Positions 10,598 to 21,480 are shown, counted from the stretch's first letter. The stretch is 64,000 nt of DNA from Rhynchopus sp. YZ270_cl-10 (GCA_964035575.1 OZ037924.1:372001-436000); one strand, 5' to 3'. A program made the numbers and translations. The notes: generated by a model from the sequence alone, not told the origin.

Positions 10598-10670
10598 GAT
10601 AAATTGTTTGGAGTAGTGTAGATGCCTCGGTTGTGTTGCCACAGTTGTGCAAATCTCTACTTTCACTTTC
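10598..10670 (+). repeat. Module F copy 1
   Basis: GATAAATTGTTTGGAGTAGT, then GCCTCGGTTGTGTTGCCACA and GTTGTGCAAATCTCTACTTT. Over 90% identical to 54228-54300. Preceded by a T-run and followed by TTTCACTTTCTTTTT. Confidence 0.78.
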
Positions 10671-10856
10671 TTTTTCACTGTAACCTACCGAGGTAGGCGT
10701 GACGCTGACTAGTTTTTTTGGTAGCCGCGCCACTGGTGCTGCACTGGGTTTTTTTCTTTTATTTTCTCTCTTTTGAAAAAGTAGTTTTAAAAGTCATCAC
10801 GCCAGTGTCACATCAGTGACTGCTTATTGGATTTTTTTTTTTTTGCTTTTTTTTTT

Positions 10857-10904
10857 GAAAGCTTGGTTGTATTAGTGTAGCCACCCTAGAGTGTGCTCCA
10901 CTAT
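10857..10904 (+). repeat. Module B copy 2
   Basis: Matches 8890-8937 at all but one position: GTTGTATTAGTGTAGCCACC, CTAGAGTGTGCTCCACTA, between T-runs. Confidence 0.75.
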
Positions 10905-11035
10905 TTTTTTTTTTTTGTTTGATGAGGTCTTTCAGAGAATTCATCCGGAGACGGTGCTAAAAACTACAACTTCTACAGTGGATCGTAGTCCTCTTCTTTT
11001 CCACTCTTTTTTTTTGTTTTTGTTGAAAACTTTTT

Positions 11036-11107
11036 TGTTGTATCGACGATCACCTACCGAGGTAGGATCTGTACACAATGTCGCCCGAAGGCTTTGTACT
11101 TAATCGG
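11036..11107 (+). repeat. Module G copy 3
   Basis: TTGTATCGACGATCACCTAC, CGAGGTAGGATCTGTACAC, then AATGTCGCCCGAAGGCTTTG. CTACC-gagGTAG forms a small hairpin. Confidence 0.65.
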
Positions 11108-11158
11108 TATGGACGGAGGCCATCCTCAACCCTGGAAAAAAAATTTTTGTTTGTTTTG

Positions 11159-11219
11159 TTACATCGATAATCACCTAAGCACTCATACTAGGTCTGTACT
11201 CAATGTTTGGCCGAAGCCT
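11159..11219 (+). repeat. Module G copy 4
   Basis: TTACATCGATAATCACCTAA, GGTCTGTACTCAATGTTTGG, CCGAAGCC. Only about 50 bp after copy 3, so the two may be a tandem pair. Confidence 0.65.
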
Positions 11220-11400
11220 TTTTTTTTAAAAAAATAGCGTTTTTTTTTGTTAGAAATGTGCAAAACTCTCAGCATGCAAACTTCCTTTTCCCCCCACCCC
11301 CAAACCCCCCTTTTAAAATAATCTTAAAAATGTTTCTTTCTGTGCTTCGTGCAAAAAAAAGAAATAGAAATAAAAATAAAAAAGAGAGAAGAGGTAAGGC

Positions 11401-11431
11401 GATCCTAAGCCTTACTGTGCTTAGTCACCTT
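11401..11431 (+). repeat. Module E copy
   Basis: GATCCTAAGCCTTACTGTGC then TTAGTCACCTT. The loop differs from other copies while the stem CTAAGC/GCTTAG is kept. Confidence 0.7.
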
Positions 11432-11711
11432 AACAAGGATATACCCGCACAACGATTACGAGATAAGTGCAGAAGGCGAAGGGGGAGGGAGAGGGGAAGG
11501 AGGATGAGGGGAGGGGAGAAGGAGGAGTGACGAATTAGGGTAAAGAACAAAATATCAAAAAGAGGGGGGATAAAGGGGGAGATTTTGAATGGGTTTTTAT
11601 GAAGTTTTTTTTGTTGTTTGTTTGTTTGTTTGTTTGTTTTTTGCTTTGCTTTGCTTTGTGCTCCCTTGAATATCAAAAGAGGGCGCAGTATTTTATTATT
11701 ATTTTTTTTGT

Positions 11712-11760
11712 TGAAAACTTGGTTGTATTAGTGTAGCCACCCGAGGATGAACTCCACTAT
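11712..11760 (+). repeat. Module B copy 3
   Basis: TTGAAAACTTGGTTGTATTA, GTGTAGCCACCCGAGGATGA, ACTCCACTAT. Confidence 0.75.
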
Positions 11761-11869
11761 ATTTATTTTTGTAAATAAAAAGAGGGGGGCGGAAAGAAGA
11801 AGGGAAGGGAGTATGTCTTGAGTACCAAAAATAGAAATGTAACAAAGAATAGACATACAAAAAAAAAAA

Positions 11870-11947
11870 GTTGACTTGAACAGTACAAAAAATCCCGCTC
11901 GTGAACAGTGTACCTTGGTACATGACCGGGTGTACCGGGGTGGACCC
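11870..11947 (+). repeat. Module D copy 3 (long form)
   Basis: AGTACAAAAAATCCCGCTCG, GAACAGTGTACCTTGGTACA, TGACCGGGTGTACCGGGG, TGGACCC. GTACCttGGTAC is a self-complementary core. Confidence 0.7.
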
Positions 11948-11989
11948 AAAATATGGAAAAATAAAAAAATGGCTTCTGTTCTTCTTTGT

Positions 11990-12191
11990 TTTTTGAAAAC
12001 GTTTTTTCACCATTCCTTTTTTTAGGGGAACGGAGCAATGTACGGTCCTGGAAGCTCTAAGAAAATGGAGTCGGAGGGGCTAAAGAGGAAGTTGCCTTCC
12101 TAAACGTGCACACACAACTGGCAAAAGGGAAGGTGTCGTCGTTTTCCCTCTATCATCATCGAACAGTACACTCCAATACTGTTGCCCCCTT
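11990..12191 (+). repeat. Repeat J copy 2 (uninterrupted)
   Basis: Same order of blocks as 7974-8683 without the MITE: GGGGAACGGAGC, CTGGAAGCTCTAAGAAAATG, GGAAGTTGCCTTCC, ACTGGCAAAAGGGAAGGTGT, GTTGCCCCC. Confidence 0.72.
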
Positions 12192-12207
12192 TTTTTGTTT
12201 TTATTTT

Positions 12208-12256
12208 GAAAACTTGGTTGTATTAGTGTAGACACCCGAGGATGAACTCCACTATG
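12208..12256 (+). repeat. Module B copy 4
   Basis: GAAAACTTGGTTGTATTAGT, GTAGACACCCGAGGATGAAC, TCCACTATGC. Confidence 0.75.
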
Positions 12257-12343
12257 CTTTTTTTGTTGTTTCTGAACACTTGCAAGGCTTCATTGCGAAT
12301 GACTCACTGGAGAGAGAGAAAAAGAAGCAAAAGAAAAATTTAT

Positions 12344-12377
12344 AAGATGAACCTAAGCCTCTCGTGCTTAGCCACCT
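12344..12377 (+). repeat. Module E copy
   Basis: AAGATGAACCTAAGCCTCTC then GTGCTTAGCCACC. Closest to the family consensus; perfect stem. Confidence 0.75.
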
Positions 12378-12395
12378 GAGAGAACTAAGTCGTTT

Positions 12396-12433
12396 AGATG
12401 AAGCTAATACGCATGAGGTGCTTAGTCACCTTA
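12396..12433 (+). repeat. Module E copy (expanded loop)
   Basis: AGATGAAGCTAATACGCATG then AGGTGCTTAGTCACCTT. Starts 18 nt after the previous copy, so a local pair. Confidence 0.55.
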
Positions 12434-12997
12434 ATAAAACCGATGGAGAAAAAAAAACACCTCGAAAAACAGCAGACATATAAAGTAGGAAATCGCCCCA
12501 AAAAATTTATCTGGAAAAGAACAAATGAAGACATTTTGATTGATGGATGTGCCTCGTAGTGTACACACATCTTTTTTCTCCAGAAAAGGGGGGGGGATAT
12601 ATAGTCTGCAATCAAGGGGGGGTTGTTGTAATTTTAATTCAAAAAAAAAAAAAAAAAGAAAAAAAAAAGGAGGGAGGAATTTTGTTGAAGGAGGGGAAAA
12701 AAGGAGAATTTATTGGTGATTTCGGAAGTCGGTCAACGACCTGTCGGCGACCTGTCAATATCGACCCCTCCCGGAGCACCATTTATCCCAAATTTTGCAT
12801 AAATTTGGGCATTTTTTTTGGAAATTTCGTAGAGAACATGGTTTCTGTAATAATTTTTCATATACTTTCTAATCGAGAAAGCACACGGTATCAACCCCGA
12901 AAGGCAAGGGAATGCTATTCTGAAATGATAACACCTCATCCCTCCAGAGTGTGGCAGAGAAATGAACACAGTGCAGAAGACCAATTTTTTTAAAAAG

Positions 12998-13050
12998 GAA
13001 GTTGAAAGTGCAAACGCCTCACCGTTCATCGGCTGGACGCAGACACTGAA
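12998..13050 (+). repeat. Module A copy 2 (short form)
   Basis: GAAGTTGAAAGTGCAAACGC, CTCACCGTTCATCGG, GACGCAGACACTG, then an A-run. CCGttcatCGG is an inner hairpin. Confidence 0.7.
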
Positions 13051-13067
13051 AAAAAAAAAAAAAGGGT

Positions 13068-13134
13068 GAAGTTGATAGTGCAAATGCCTCGGGGACGCAG
13101 GCACTACTCCACGGGTCATCGAACCCCCGGAAAG
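13068..13134 (+). repeat. Module A copy 3
   Basis: GAAGTTGATAGTGCAAATGC, GGGGACGCAGGCACTACTCC, ACGGGTCATCGAACCCCCGG. Adjacent to copy 2 in the same orientation. It carries the GGGT-CATCGA-ACCC end seen in copies 1 and 6. Confidence 0.7.
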
Positions 13135-13280
13135 AGAAAAAAAAAATACTGTTTTGATACCCATCCCATTCATTACTATGTACCCCCTCACCTAATCTCA
13201 GCATTCCCATTGATTCTTTTTTTTTTGCTAAATCGTTATGAAACGCATTTCCTTGAACATTTCTAACAACTCTTTTTTTT

Positions 13281-13346
13281 TGATAAATTGTTAGGATAGC
13301 ATAGTTGCCTCGGTTTTGTGTTGCCACAGTTGTACAATCTCCACTT
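13281..13346 (+). repeat. Module F copy 2
   Basis: TGATAAATTGTTAGGATAGC, ATAGTTGCCTCGGTTTTGTG, TTGCCACAGTTGTACAATCT, CCACT, with T-runs at both ends. Confidence 0.72.
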
Positions 13347-13402
13347 TTTTTTGCCTGGTTTTGGGGAAAGCGTGACTCTGAGAAAATTGAATACAACGAA
13401 GC

Positions 13403-13910
<508 letters not shown>

Positions 13911-14288
13911 AGAGAGAGAGAGAGAGGGAGATCTGAGATAGATAGAGAGTACCTAAAAGACCCGCGAAGGGCGAACAGCAATGATGAAAACGGAGAGGAG
14001 GGAAGGGGGATACTTTTATCTCGAAATAGGCGCTACGATGAGGGGGGCGAATGTGGAAGCCGAAACAACCCAAAACAAATTCCAACAAAAAATCCTGAGG
14101 AAGATGGTGTGGTGATTTGGTGAGGGTAGGATAAACGGACCCCGGCCAACCAGGACAAAGCCTGAGGAAAATCAAATAAATATTCTGCCAAATAGCAGTG
14201 TGCGTGCCATGTCAAATCAAAAGGACGGTAGTCTCTATCAAAGATCTCCCAACACGCAGCGAAGCTGCTCCGCTAAAGCGTGTTTCAG

Positions 14289-14432
14289 GGAGATCTGAGA
14301 TAGATAGAGAGTACCTAAAAGACCCGCGAAGGGCGAACAGCAATGATGAAAACGGAGAGGAGGGAAGGGGGATACTTTTATCTCGAAATAGGCGCTACGA
14401 TGAGGGGGGCGAATGTGGAAGCCGAAACAACC
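14289..14432 (-). repeat. Split repeat B1 of the YR element
   Basis: 144 bp identical in layout to the first part of 13927-14288 and 13541-13910. It stops at GAAGCCGAAACAACC, the last base shared with the right-hand repeat at 18956-18989. Confidence 0.8.
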
Positions 14433-14715
14433 TCCTGACACCGTCACGTAGAATATTTAAACCCGTAGGCCACGAGAGCATCCATCCCAACTACAAACAA
14501 AAACACAGGACCCCCGAGGGCCCAGAAAAAAGGCGGAGTGAACAAAAAACCAATGATACGACACCAAGCCTCAGCGGGCGCAGGCATCCAGAAATAAAAC
14601 CAAAAGCCACTGCAAAAAAAAAACAGCGGACAAAAAACAGGGCAGGGAAACAGCTTTAATGAAAAGCTGGAAGAAAAAACAGAAGGCAATCTAAAATAAG
14701 AATAATCTAAGGACA
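14433..14715. other. Non-coding segment downstream of the RT-RNase H frame
   Basis: Internal part of the YR element between the last frame and B1. A-rich on the plus strand, with no frame or module recognised. Confidence 0.5.
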
Positions 14716-16440
14716 TCACTCGTCCGACCACATAAAACCGCCACCGTCGACCACCACGCCGTCCGACGGGGGGTCGGCCCAGTCCTGCCCAGCGGTACCC
14801 CAGCGCGACAGCTCGTCCGCCGGCATACGGTCCGTCGCGATCCAGCGCGACAACATGCCCGCACCCGCCCCGTCAGTGACCCGAAACAGGCGCTCCAAGA
14901 CCGTGTTCCCTAACCTGACTGCACAGTGGCCCTTCTCCAGCACAGCAACCACCGCGGCGTTGTCCCCCACCACCAAAATCCTGCGGGCGCCACCACGTAC
15001 AGCATGCAGCACGCCCCAGGCCATCGCCCGCAACTCCAAAATGAAAATATCCTCGACCGTGGACCACGTGCCCCACTTCCTGAAAGCGCGCCCGCCAGCA
15101 AGCGTCCGCACAATAAACCCCCACCCCTCGGGGCACGCGTCCGACCACACCACCGTGTCACACCCCTCCTCCGGCGACAGCTTCCACCTGGGGACGCGCC
15201 ACACATCCGGCACCAATCGCCGCTCCACAAACACACGCAAGTCCGTCCGCATGCCCGCAGAGATCTGCACCTGGTCGTCCCAGTCAATCGCGCCCGCAGA
15301 CACCTCGGCGCCCCGCGCACGAATCCACGCCAACATGTCCGGCACCCCGCAGAACCGGTCCCCCATCGCATACGTCGCCCAGATGACGGCCCCGATACCT
15401 TTCCACACTTCGCGCAGCGAGGGACCCGACGCCGACAGCAATACGTCCATCACGACACGGGCCTTCCGACGCCACTCCCCCGGCAGCCGCATTCTGCGCC
15501 CCCGCAAATCCCACTCAATCCCTGCGTAGGTACACACCTGTACCGGAGTGAGCGTCGACTTCTCGCGGTTCACCTCAGCGCCAACTTCGTCCGCTCTGCG
15601 CAGGAACCCCCGAAGCCGCGCAGACGCCTCACCCGCCGACTTCCCCAAAATGAGGTTGTCGTCTATCCACGCAGCAGCACACACACCCGCCATATCCCCG
15701 AGAAGCCCCAGCGACGTCTCCTGCGCAATCACCGCCGCCCACGACCACCCCATCGCCATGCGGGTAAGCTGCATGCGACGCGCACCCTGCCGCACACCAA
15801 AAAACTGCCCCACCTCCGCGGATAAAGGGAATTGCCAGAAAAACCCTTTAAAATCCGCCACGACTGCATGCGTAGCGCCCCCGCGTAGGATGAGTTCCGA
15901 CAGCTCGTATGGTGTAGGGAGGCTGAACTTTGGCGGGGAGTGCATCGCCGTGTTCAACGGCCGTGCGTCAACGATGAGACGCATCTTGCCGTTCGTCTTC
16001 GCCAGCGGAAACACAGACAGCCCACACACCGACGGGAAAGCTCGCTTCTCCGTGCGCAAAATCCCACTACCCACGCACGCCGCCAACATGCCGTCCTGGA
16101 GCTTGGAGGGCGGGCCCGGCATCGACACCCCAGACCCCGTCAGCTGCGCACGGAAAGTCGCAATGTCGTCAAGCATTGCGAACAACCTGGCCTTCGCCGG
16201 TACCAGTCGGCGGAGCGCCCCCAAATCAATCAGACCCGCCGGGAATGAGTCAAGCACCTGCCGCTTCACCCCAGATGGGCCACCCCAGACCCCAGCGACA
16301 TCATCCAAGAGCACATGCGGAGGCGCCGCAGACGTCTCAACATCCGCCTCCACCACGTCATCCCCCTCGTCACGCACATACTCCCCCAACGGGTACCCGT
16401 CCAACCCCCGGAACAACCAACCTACAGCGGCCGCTCCTGC
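14716..16440 (-). CDS. YR retrotransposon: reverse transcriptase and RNase H
   Basis: The frame holds, in order, an RT domain (LIVDARPLNTAM; AVVADFKGFFWQFPL; RMAMGWSWAAVI; the catalytic AAWIDDNLIL near 15655; CTYAGIEWDL) and an RNase H domain (VVWSDACPEGWGF, FILELRAMAWGV, VVGDNAAVVAVL, MPADELSRWG), ending at 14716. The IDDN form of the catalytic box and the tight RT-RNase H spacing fit the DIRS/Ngaro clade. The frame is open well upstream of the RT, but that part overlaps the recombinase frame and has no recognisable domain, so the left limit given is approximate. Overlapping frames are usual in this group. No methylase domain was seen. Confidence 0.85.
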   Translation of the reverse strand, partial: AGAAAVGWLFRGLDGYPLGEYVRDEGDDVVEADVETSAAPPHVLLDDVAGVWGGPSGVKRQVLDSFPAGLIDLGALRRLVPAKARLFAMLDDIATFRAQLTGSGVSMPGPPSKLQDGMLAACVGSGILRTEKRAFPSVCGLSVFPLAKTNGKMRLIVDARPLNTAMHSPPKFSLPTPYELSELILRGGATHAVVADFKGFFWQFPLSAEVGQFFGVRQGARRMQLTRMAMGWSWAAVIAQETSLGLLGDMAGVCAAAWIDDNLILGKSAGEASARLRGFLRRADEVGAEVNREKSTLTPVQVCTYAGIEWDLRGRRMRLPGEWRRKARVVMDVLLSASGPSLREVWKGIGAVIWATYAMGDRFCGVPDMLAWIRARGAEVSAGAIDWDDQVQISAGMRTDLRVFVERRLVPDVWRVPRWKLSPEEGCDTVVWSDACPEGWGFIVRTLAGGRAFRKWGTWSTVEDIFILELRAMAWGVLHAVRGGARRILVVGDNAAVVAVLEKGHCAVRLGNTVLERLFRVTDGAGAGMLSRWIATDRMPADELSRWGTAGQDWADPPSDGVVVDGGGFMWSDE

Positions 16441-17417
16441 AGGACGTCCAGCGTCGAGCGTGCCTTCCTGCGAGCCTCGGGCGCCGTACGCATGAGGTAA
16501 CGCACCGTCGTTCTGGATGACGCGTGGCGCAGCGCGTCCCTCAGTCCGTCCACGCTCATCCCCCAGGATTGCAGGGCCTGCGCTGACCCCCTGCGAAGCG
16601 AGTGCGCCCAGGACCCTGCCGGCAGAGCCCCCACCACCCGACGCATGAGGCGCTGGTACTGCGTCTCGGTCGCTGCAAACAACGGCGCGTCCTGTCCTTC
16701 CGCCAAGCGACGCGCGCGTGCCCATTCCACCACGTACTGGGTAAGCGTCCCGGGTGGCAAATACACCACGGGTGTCCAGCTCTTCTGCTGCTTCTCCTTC
16801 AGGGCGACTTCCAGCCCCGTCGCGCCCTCGTCTGTCACCTCCACCAGGTCGCGCACCAGCAGGTATCGTGCGTCCGCCATACGCGCCCGTGCCATCCACA
16901 CCAAGGCCACAAACGCCCGTTCGCGCTCGGCCCCCTCGCGACCGAAAGCCTCGACCACGTCCATCACCGCGTCCACGTCTACCGGCGGCGCCTGACTCGG
17001 CCTCAGCAACGTCCCGAAACGCGTCAGCGCGCGCTTCACCGCCAGCACCCGGCGCGTGCGGTATCCCGTCTCCCCCTCGGCCGCCAGTGCCTTCAGCAGC
17101 CGCCCGCAGTAGTCGGCCACGGAGAGGGACGACGCTCCGCGCAGGCGACCCCAGACGAACCGAATCAACGTCTGGTCGGGAGGCGTGGTCTCGGTCTCCC
17201 CTTCGGCGAACTGCCGGAACGCTCGGAGCAGCCAGTCGCGGGTGCCTGCTGCTCGGGGCCCCACGTCGAAAGTGTGCGCTTGGTCCCACGGGACAAGATG
17301 GGCCAAAGCGCGCGCGGCCTGCTTGCCGTCGCGGAGGCGGAACACGCAGTCGTCCACCTCCTTCCTCCTCGCCACCCCGAGACCCTTCTTCGGCTTGCGC
17401 AAAGCCTGAAGCAGCAT
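16422..17417 (-). CDS. YR retrotransposon: tyrosine recombinase
   Basis: 331 residues from the ATG at 17417. An N-terminal helical core-binding part (RRAFRQFAEG-like helices, LIRFVWGRLRGASSL) is followed by a catalytic domain with the arginine region ARMADARYLLVRDL, the H-x-x-R box HSLRRGSAQAL and the H-to-Y end LRHASSRTTVRYL, whose Tyr would be the nucleophile. Tyrosine recombinases of DIRS-type elements integrate a circular DNA copy by site-specific recombination, without the target duplication of DDE integrases. Here the gene lies between the gag-like and RT frames, whereas in most described DIRS and Ngaro elements it follows RNase H. Confidence 0.85.
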   Translation of the reverse strand: MLLQALRKPKKGLGVARRKEVDDCVFRLRDGKQAARALAHLVPWDQAHTFDVGPRAAGTRDWLLRAFRQFAEGETETTPPDQTLIRFVWGRLRGASSLSVADYCGRLLKALAAEGETGYRTRRVLAVKRALTRFGTLLRPSQAPPVDVDAVMDVVEAFGREGAERERAFVALVWMARARMADARYLLVRDLVEVTDEGATGLEVALKEKQQKSWTPVVYLPPGTLTQYVVEWARARRLAEGQDAPLFAATETQYQRLMRRVVGALPAGSWAHSLRRGSAQALQSWGMSVDGLRDALRHASSRTTVRYLMRTAPEARRKARSTLDVLQERPL

Positions 17418-17552
17418 TTCGGAAGAAAACTCGGCGGATGTGTGTTTTGGCGGGGAGGGCCGTGGGGGGGGGGAAGAAAAAACAAGAGGGGGGGGAGAGG
17501 GGGGGGAGGGTGGTGGGAGGGAGAGCGTAACGCGCGCTGCCGCCTGCTCTCG

Positions 17553-18806
17553 TCACTTGCGTTGACCACCGCGCCAATGCCCTCCCCCGCCTCGGCCTCT
17601 GCCACCACCGTTTCCCGGCGCGTACGGCTGCGCGGCCTGGCCCCCCCCGTTGCCACCCCCGTACGCCTGCCCGGCCCGGCCACCCCCGTGCCCGGACTTC
17701 GCACCACGCCCTGCTGCGTGCGCCGCCGCCACCGCCGCCTGCCGGTCCTTCGGCACGACATCCGCCGTCCAGACCTTGTCGCGGAAGGCGACCGCACCCG
17801 ACCTCCCACAACTCGCCCTCAACTGCCAGAAGGAGATACTGTCATCGAGCTTTCTCAGCACCGCCTCCAAGGGAGCTTGCTGCAGCAACAGACCCACCAC
17901 ATCAACGGCGAAGCGGGCCCCGTCCTGCGCGTCGCCGGCCTCGGTAGGCAGGCGCCTCTTCAGGGCCTGCACCAGAGCGTCGGCGCAGTGGTCGGCGTCG
18001 GCGCAAAAATCCACCCAGTGTCTCGGGTTGCGTGCCACCACGTCCACGTCCGTCCCCATAACCGGCTGTTCCACCTGCATAGGCGCCGCTGCCCCGGTGC
18101 CGATCGCCGCCCGTAACTGCGCCAGGAAGTCCGATGCTGCAGCTGCCGGAGGAGGCGCACCACCGTCCCTGACCGCGTTGAGCTGCTGGCACAGGAGCTC
18201 GTGCCGCGCGTCCCCCTCCCGCTTCGCTGCCGCCAACTCCATCATCGCAGCCTCCAGCTGCGCGATCCGCGCGTTGTCCGCCGCCGGCTGCGTCTGCTGC
18301 GGCTGCTGCGGCTGCTGCTCGCGCGGGATGGACGCCTCCGGGCTGTCCTCACGTTGAGGCAAAACCGGCGTCTCGGCGGTGGTGGCGGGGGGGCGGGATC
18401 CGCTGAGGCGGGACCGGGTCTCGGGGTCCCCCAGCACCGTGGACAGCACCGTGAGGGTGCCGACCAGGCGCGTGAGGGACATGCGCTGGCCCTCTGAGAA
18501 CATCGCGCTGTTCGCCTCCGTCACCTCCGCCTTGAGGAGGACGAGGATGGCGGACACAATCGCCAACCGCGTCACCTGCCCTGGCCCCTGGACGCCGGTG
18601 TGGCGGGCGACTTCCTTATCCAGGGCCCGCATCGTCCGCGCCAGATCCGCGAACTGGATCTTGCGTCCCACCAGCGCAGGGGAGCCCTCTTCCACGCCCA
18701 GCGCACGCAGGGCCGCATCCGGAGGCGACCAGTCGTGCTGGCTCGTCGTCTGCGCCTCGAACGCCGCCAACAGCGTAGCACAATCGGTGATGTGTGCTGT
18801 GGCCAT
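17553..18806 (-). CDS. YR retrotransposon: gag-like protein
   Basis: 417 residues from the ATG at 18806 (MATAHITDCATLLAAFEAQ). The same frame is open further upstream, but that part is translated terminal repeat, so the internal ATG is preferred. A helical N-terminal half (LARTMRALDKEVARHTG), a Gln/Pro-rich middle (EQQPQQPQQTQP) with a coiled-coil stretch, a second helical part (VDFCADADHCADALVQALKR) and a Gly/Arg-rich tail (GGGRGRGGGG) can be seen. No CCHC zinc knuckle is present; the RGG-type tail may serve for nucleic-acid binding. Assignment as gag rests on position as first frame and on this composition, not on a family match. Confidence 0.6.
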   Translation of the reverse strand: MATAHITDCATLLAAFEAQTTSQHDWSPPDAALRALGVEEGSPALVGRKIQFADLARTMRALDKEVARHTGVQGPGQVTRLAIVSAILVLLKAEVTEANSAMFSEGQRMSLTRLVGTLTVLSTVLGDPETRSRLSGSRPPATTAETPVLPQREDSPEASIPREQQPQQPQQTQPAADNARIAQLEAAMMELAAAKREGDARHELLCQQLNAVRDGGAPPPAAAASDFLAQLRAAIGTGAAAPMQVEQPVMGTDVDVVARNPRHWVDFCADADHCADALVQALKRRLPTEAGDAQDGARFAVDVVGLLLQQAPLEAVLRKLDDSISFWQLRASCGRSGAVAFRDKVWTADVVPKDRQAAVAAAHAAGRGAKSGHGGGRAGQAYGGGNGGGQAAQPYAPGNGGGRGRGGGGHWRGGQRK

Positions 18807-18955
18807 AGCGTCGAGGGGTGCACTGGGTGGAGAAGGCGGAGTCGAAGGTGGTGTATATGTCCCAGCAGGCTGCACACTACCGAGACGTCTAGGTGGCTTG
18901 GAAGGGGACGAGAAGATGGATGCGAAGCGAAGAATCGTGTGTGGGGGAACAAAAA

Positions 18956-19325
<370 letters not shown>

Positions 19326-19890
19326 AGAGAACTTTATGAAAGGGCCTCTCGGGCACAGACACAACTTTAAAAAAAAAAAAGTAAAATAGGAGGAAAGGCG
19401 AAGACAATCAACGCATATTACACATTCCTGGGGTTAAAGTGATATCTACGCGAAAACGTAGGCAATACCGGACTGTCCGATATATTATCTTAGGATCTGT
19501 GTTTTGGTTGAATCTTCGTTTAAAACAAAATACACTGGAAAGGAAAGACCACAAAAACCCCCCACACACACACAACGGGATTACACATCAGTCATTGTGG
19601 AAAAAAAGGAGGGAGGGGACCGCAAAGGCAAAAAAAAGGATGGTCGGTTGGGTTTTTGCTCGTGAAGACAAAGAGAACTGGGGAGTTCTTTGAATCATAA
19701 GTCAAGTGCAGAAAAGTACACACACCCCGAATAAAACCAACCAAAGAAAATGAGGGGAAATGGGGTAGGAGAAAAAGAACAAAAAATAGTTTTTTTTTTC
19801 AGTGGTATTTTTCATTGCATTTTTCACTAGGTAGTGGATAGTTCCTAAGGAACATTACCTGGGGTGAGTGTGTGTGTGGTAATTTTTTTT

Positions 19891-19980
19891 TTGTCGACAA
19901 TCGCCTAAAAGGACCCGCTTGGAGAACCTAGGGGTCTGTACTCAATGTTGGCCGAAGCCATTTGTACTACGGAAGGTTTT
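19891..19980 (+). repeat. Module G copy 5 (best preserved)
   Basis: TTGTCGACAATCGCCTAAAA, CCTAGGGGTCTGTACTCAAT, GTTGGCCGAAGCC, TTTGTACTACGGAAGG, then a T-run. Confidence 0.7.
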
Positions 19981-20054
19981 TTTTTTTAAAATTATTATTT
20001 TGCCATTTTTCGCTGGGTTGGGATAACAAAGCGAAAGGAGGCTCTTATAGGTGC

Positions 20055-20111
20055 TGTAGTCGATACATCTCCGACTGACCCATGCCCCTGATGCCAACCA
20101 GCCAGCCCTGG
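20055..20111 (+). repeat. Module C copy 1
   Basis: TGTAGTCGATACATCTCCGA, CTGACCCATG, GATGCCAACCAGCCAGCCCT. Divergent member of the family best seen at 61090. Confidence 0.55.
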
Positions 20112-20354
20112 ATTAGAGCACAGCACATTTTTGAAAAAGGAGAAATGTTTTCACCGGACACCGGTGGAACCCAGGGCACTGTTTTTTTTAAAAAGATAAA
20201 AACTTTGTAGCAGTGAATTGGGTTTTGTCTGTAAGGGTAGATAAACAAATTTAATTGTTTCTTGTCCACCGTACGTACAGAATTTCGAGATTCCCAGAAA
20301 AAATGTTTGTTTTTAAAAATGTTTATTGTGACCTGAGCGGTACTTTAGAGTGTT

Positions 20355-20757
20355 TTTAGACACACTTGTGACCCCACCGAGGAAAGCAATCGGCTCGCGC
20401 AATCAAAAGAAAGCAGAGAAAAGGGAAAAAATAAAAAGGAAAAAAGTTGGGTACCGTGCGCCTGCGGCGCTACCTGTTCCCACTCAACAACACAATTTCA
20501 TCTGAAGTTGGGTTTGCAGACCTGAAAATGACCCTTGCTTACGAGTATGGGTTCATACTTTGTGAAAATTTAAGTCACTAAAATTTTGCCCATTTTTCCG
20601 TATATCCCCCACCACAGCCCGGGATTGGCTCGGAAATGCCACAAAACACTGTTATTTCCACCCCTTGATGCACAACTGTTTGAGACGTGTTTTTTTTTGG
20701 TCCCGAAATACGTTTTTTCAGACTTTCCAAAAGTGGGCACGAAGCCTGCTCCGTAAC
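20355..20757 (+). repeat. Repeat K copy 1
   Basis: Matches 34363-35214 minus the satellite: GAGCAATCGGCTCGCGCAAT-type block, TTGGGTACCGTGCGCCTGCG, GACCTGAAAATGACCCTTG, TTTTCCGTATATCCCCCACC, TCGGAAATGC. It lies inside the Harbinger-like MITE, probably as an old nested hAT-like element. Confidence 0.72.
20451..20473 (-). repeat. Tagged hairpin (GCGCC-GCA-GGCGC + ACGGTAC)
   Basis: On the minus strand GCGCCGCAGGCGC is followed directly by ACGGTAC. Same unit at 34462-34484 (minus), 33224-33243 (plus) and 63781-63800 (plus). Confidence 0.75.
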
Positions 20758-21480
20758 ATTCAGGGCTAAGTGTGAGCTTCCTTCTTGTCAGTGAAGGGAT
20801 GACCTTCGGGACTTAGCGAGGCCAGAAACATCCTCGGAAATGCTGAGCTGAGTGTGCAGAAGAATCTGCCACGGAAGCATGCAAGGCGCTATCCGCGCAA
20901 AATGTGGAAGCGTTCTGGGAGCAGTGGCGAACCCGCTAAACGTACAAGAACATTATAAAAAACTGAGAACTAACATCGCCGTATCCCCAATGACACCTAC
21001 CATCAACGAGGCATGTGAAATCAATGTAGTTGTCTCCCTTCTGCTTGCCCCGCTCCCATGGTAGCGATTTTTTTTCCAACATTTTTTTTCCAACTAATAT
21101 TTTTTTCCGTACGTACGTACAGAATTTCAAAACGTCTCGGACAAGAAACAATTAAATTTATTTATCTACCCTAACACATTTCCGCTAACTCTTGAAAATA
21201 GGGGGGATATGAAAGATTGTTGACAGAGAGAGAAGGAGACCGGGAGGGTTTCGAGGTCCCATCAGCGCCATGTTGTTTTCTATAAAAAAAACAAACAAAC
21301 AAACAAAAACAAAACAAAACAAAAAAGAGAGAGAGAAAATTTGATAAGGAAACTAACCTCTCTCCCCTCGTCGCTCCACCAAATAAGAAACGGTGTGTTC
21401 CTGGTTAACCTTGTTAAACTAAATAAAAGGTGGCACACACTTGCCAATGCTTTGAATATTAAAAAGAAGGGGGAAAAGTA

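Larger units (their letters stand above)
20235..21171. mobile_element. PIF/Harbinger-like MITE, 937 bp, TAA target duplication
   Basis: 33-bp TIRs with one mismatch, beginning GGGTAGATAAA and ending TTGTTTCTTGTCC, flanked by TAA at 20232-20234 and 21172-21174. CCGTACGTACAGAATTTC occurs just inside both ends in direct orientation. The interior includes a K-type repeat (20355-20757) and no transposase. A TAA/TTA duplication with GGG-starting ends is the PIF/Harbinger pattern. Confidence 0.82.

Noticed and set aside
14855-18116. Plus-strand open frames of up to 504 codons opposite the YR element
   Set aside because: Antisense shadows of GC-rich coding DNA: Arg/Pro/His-rich, with no domains, while the minus strand has clear YR, RT and RNase H motifs.
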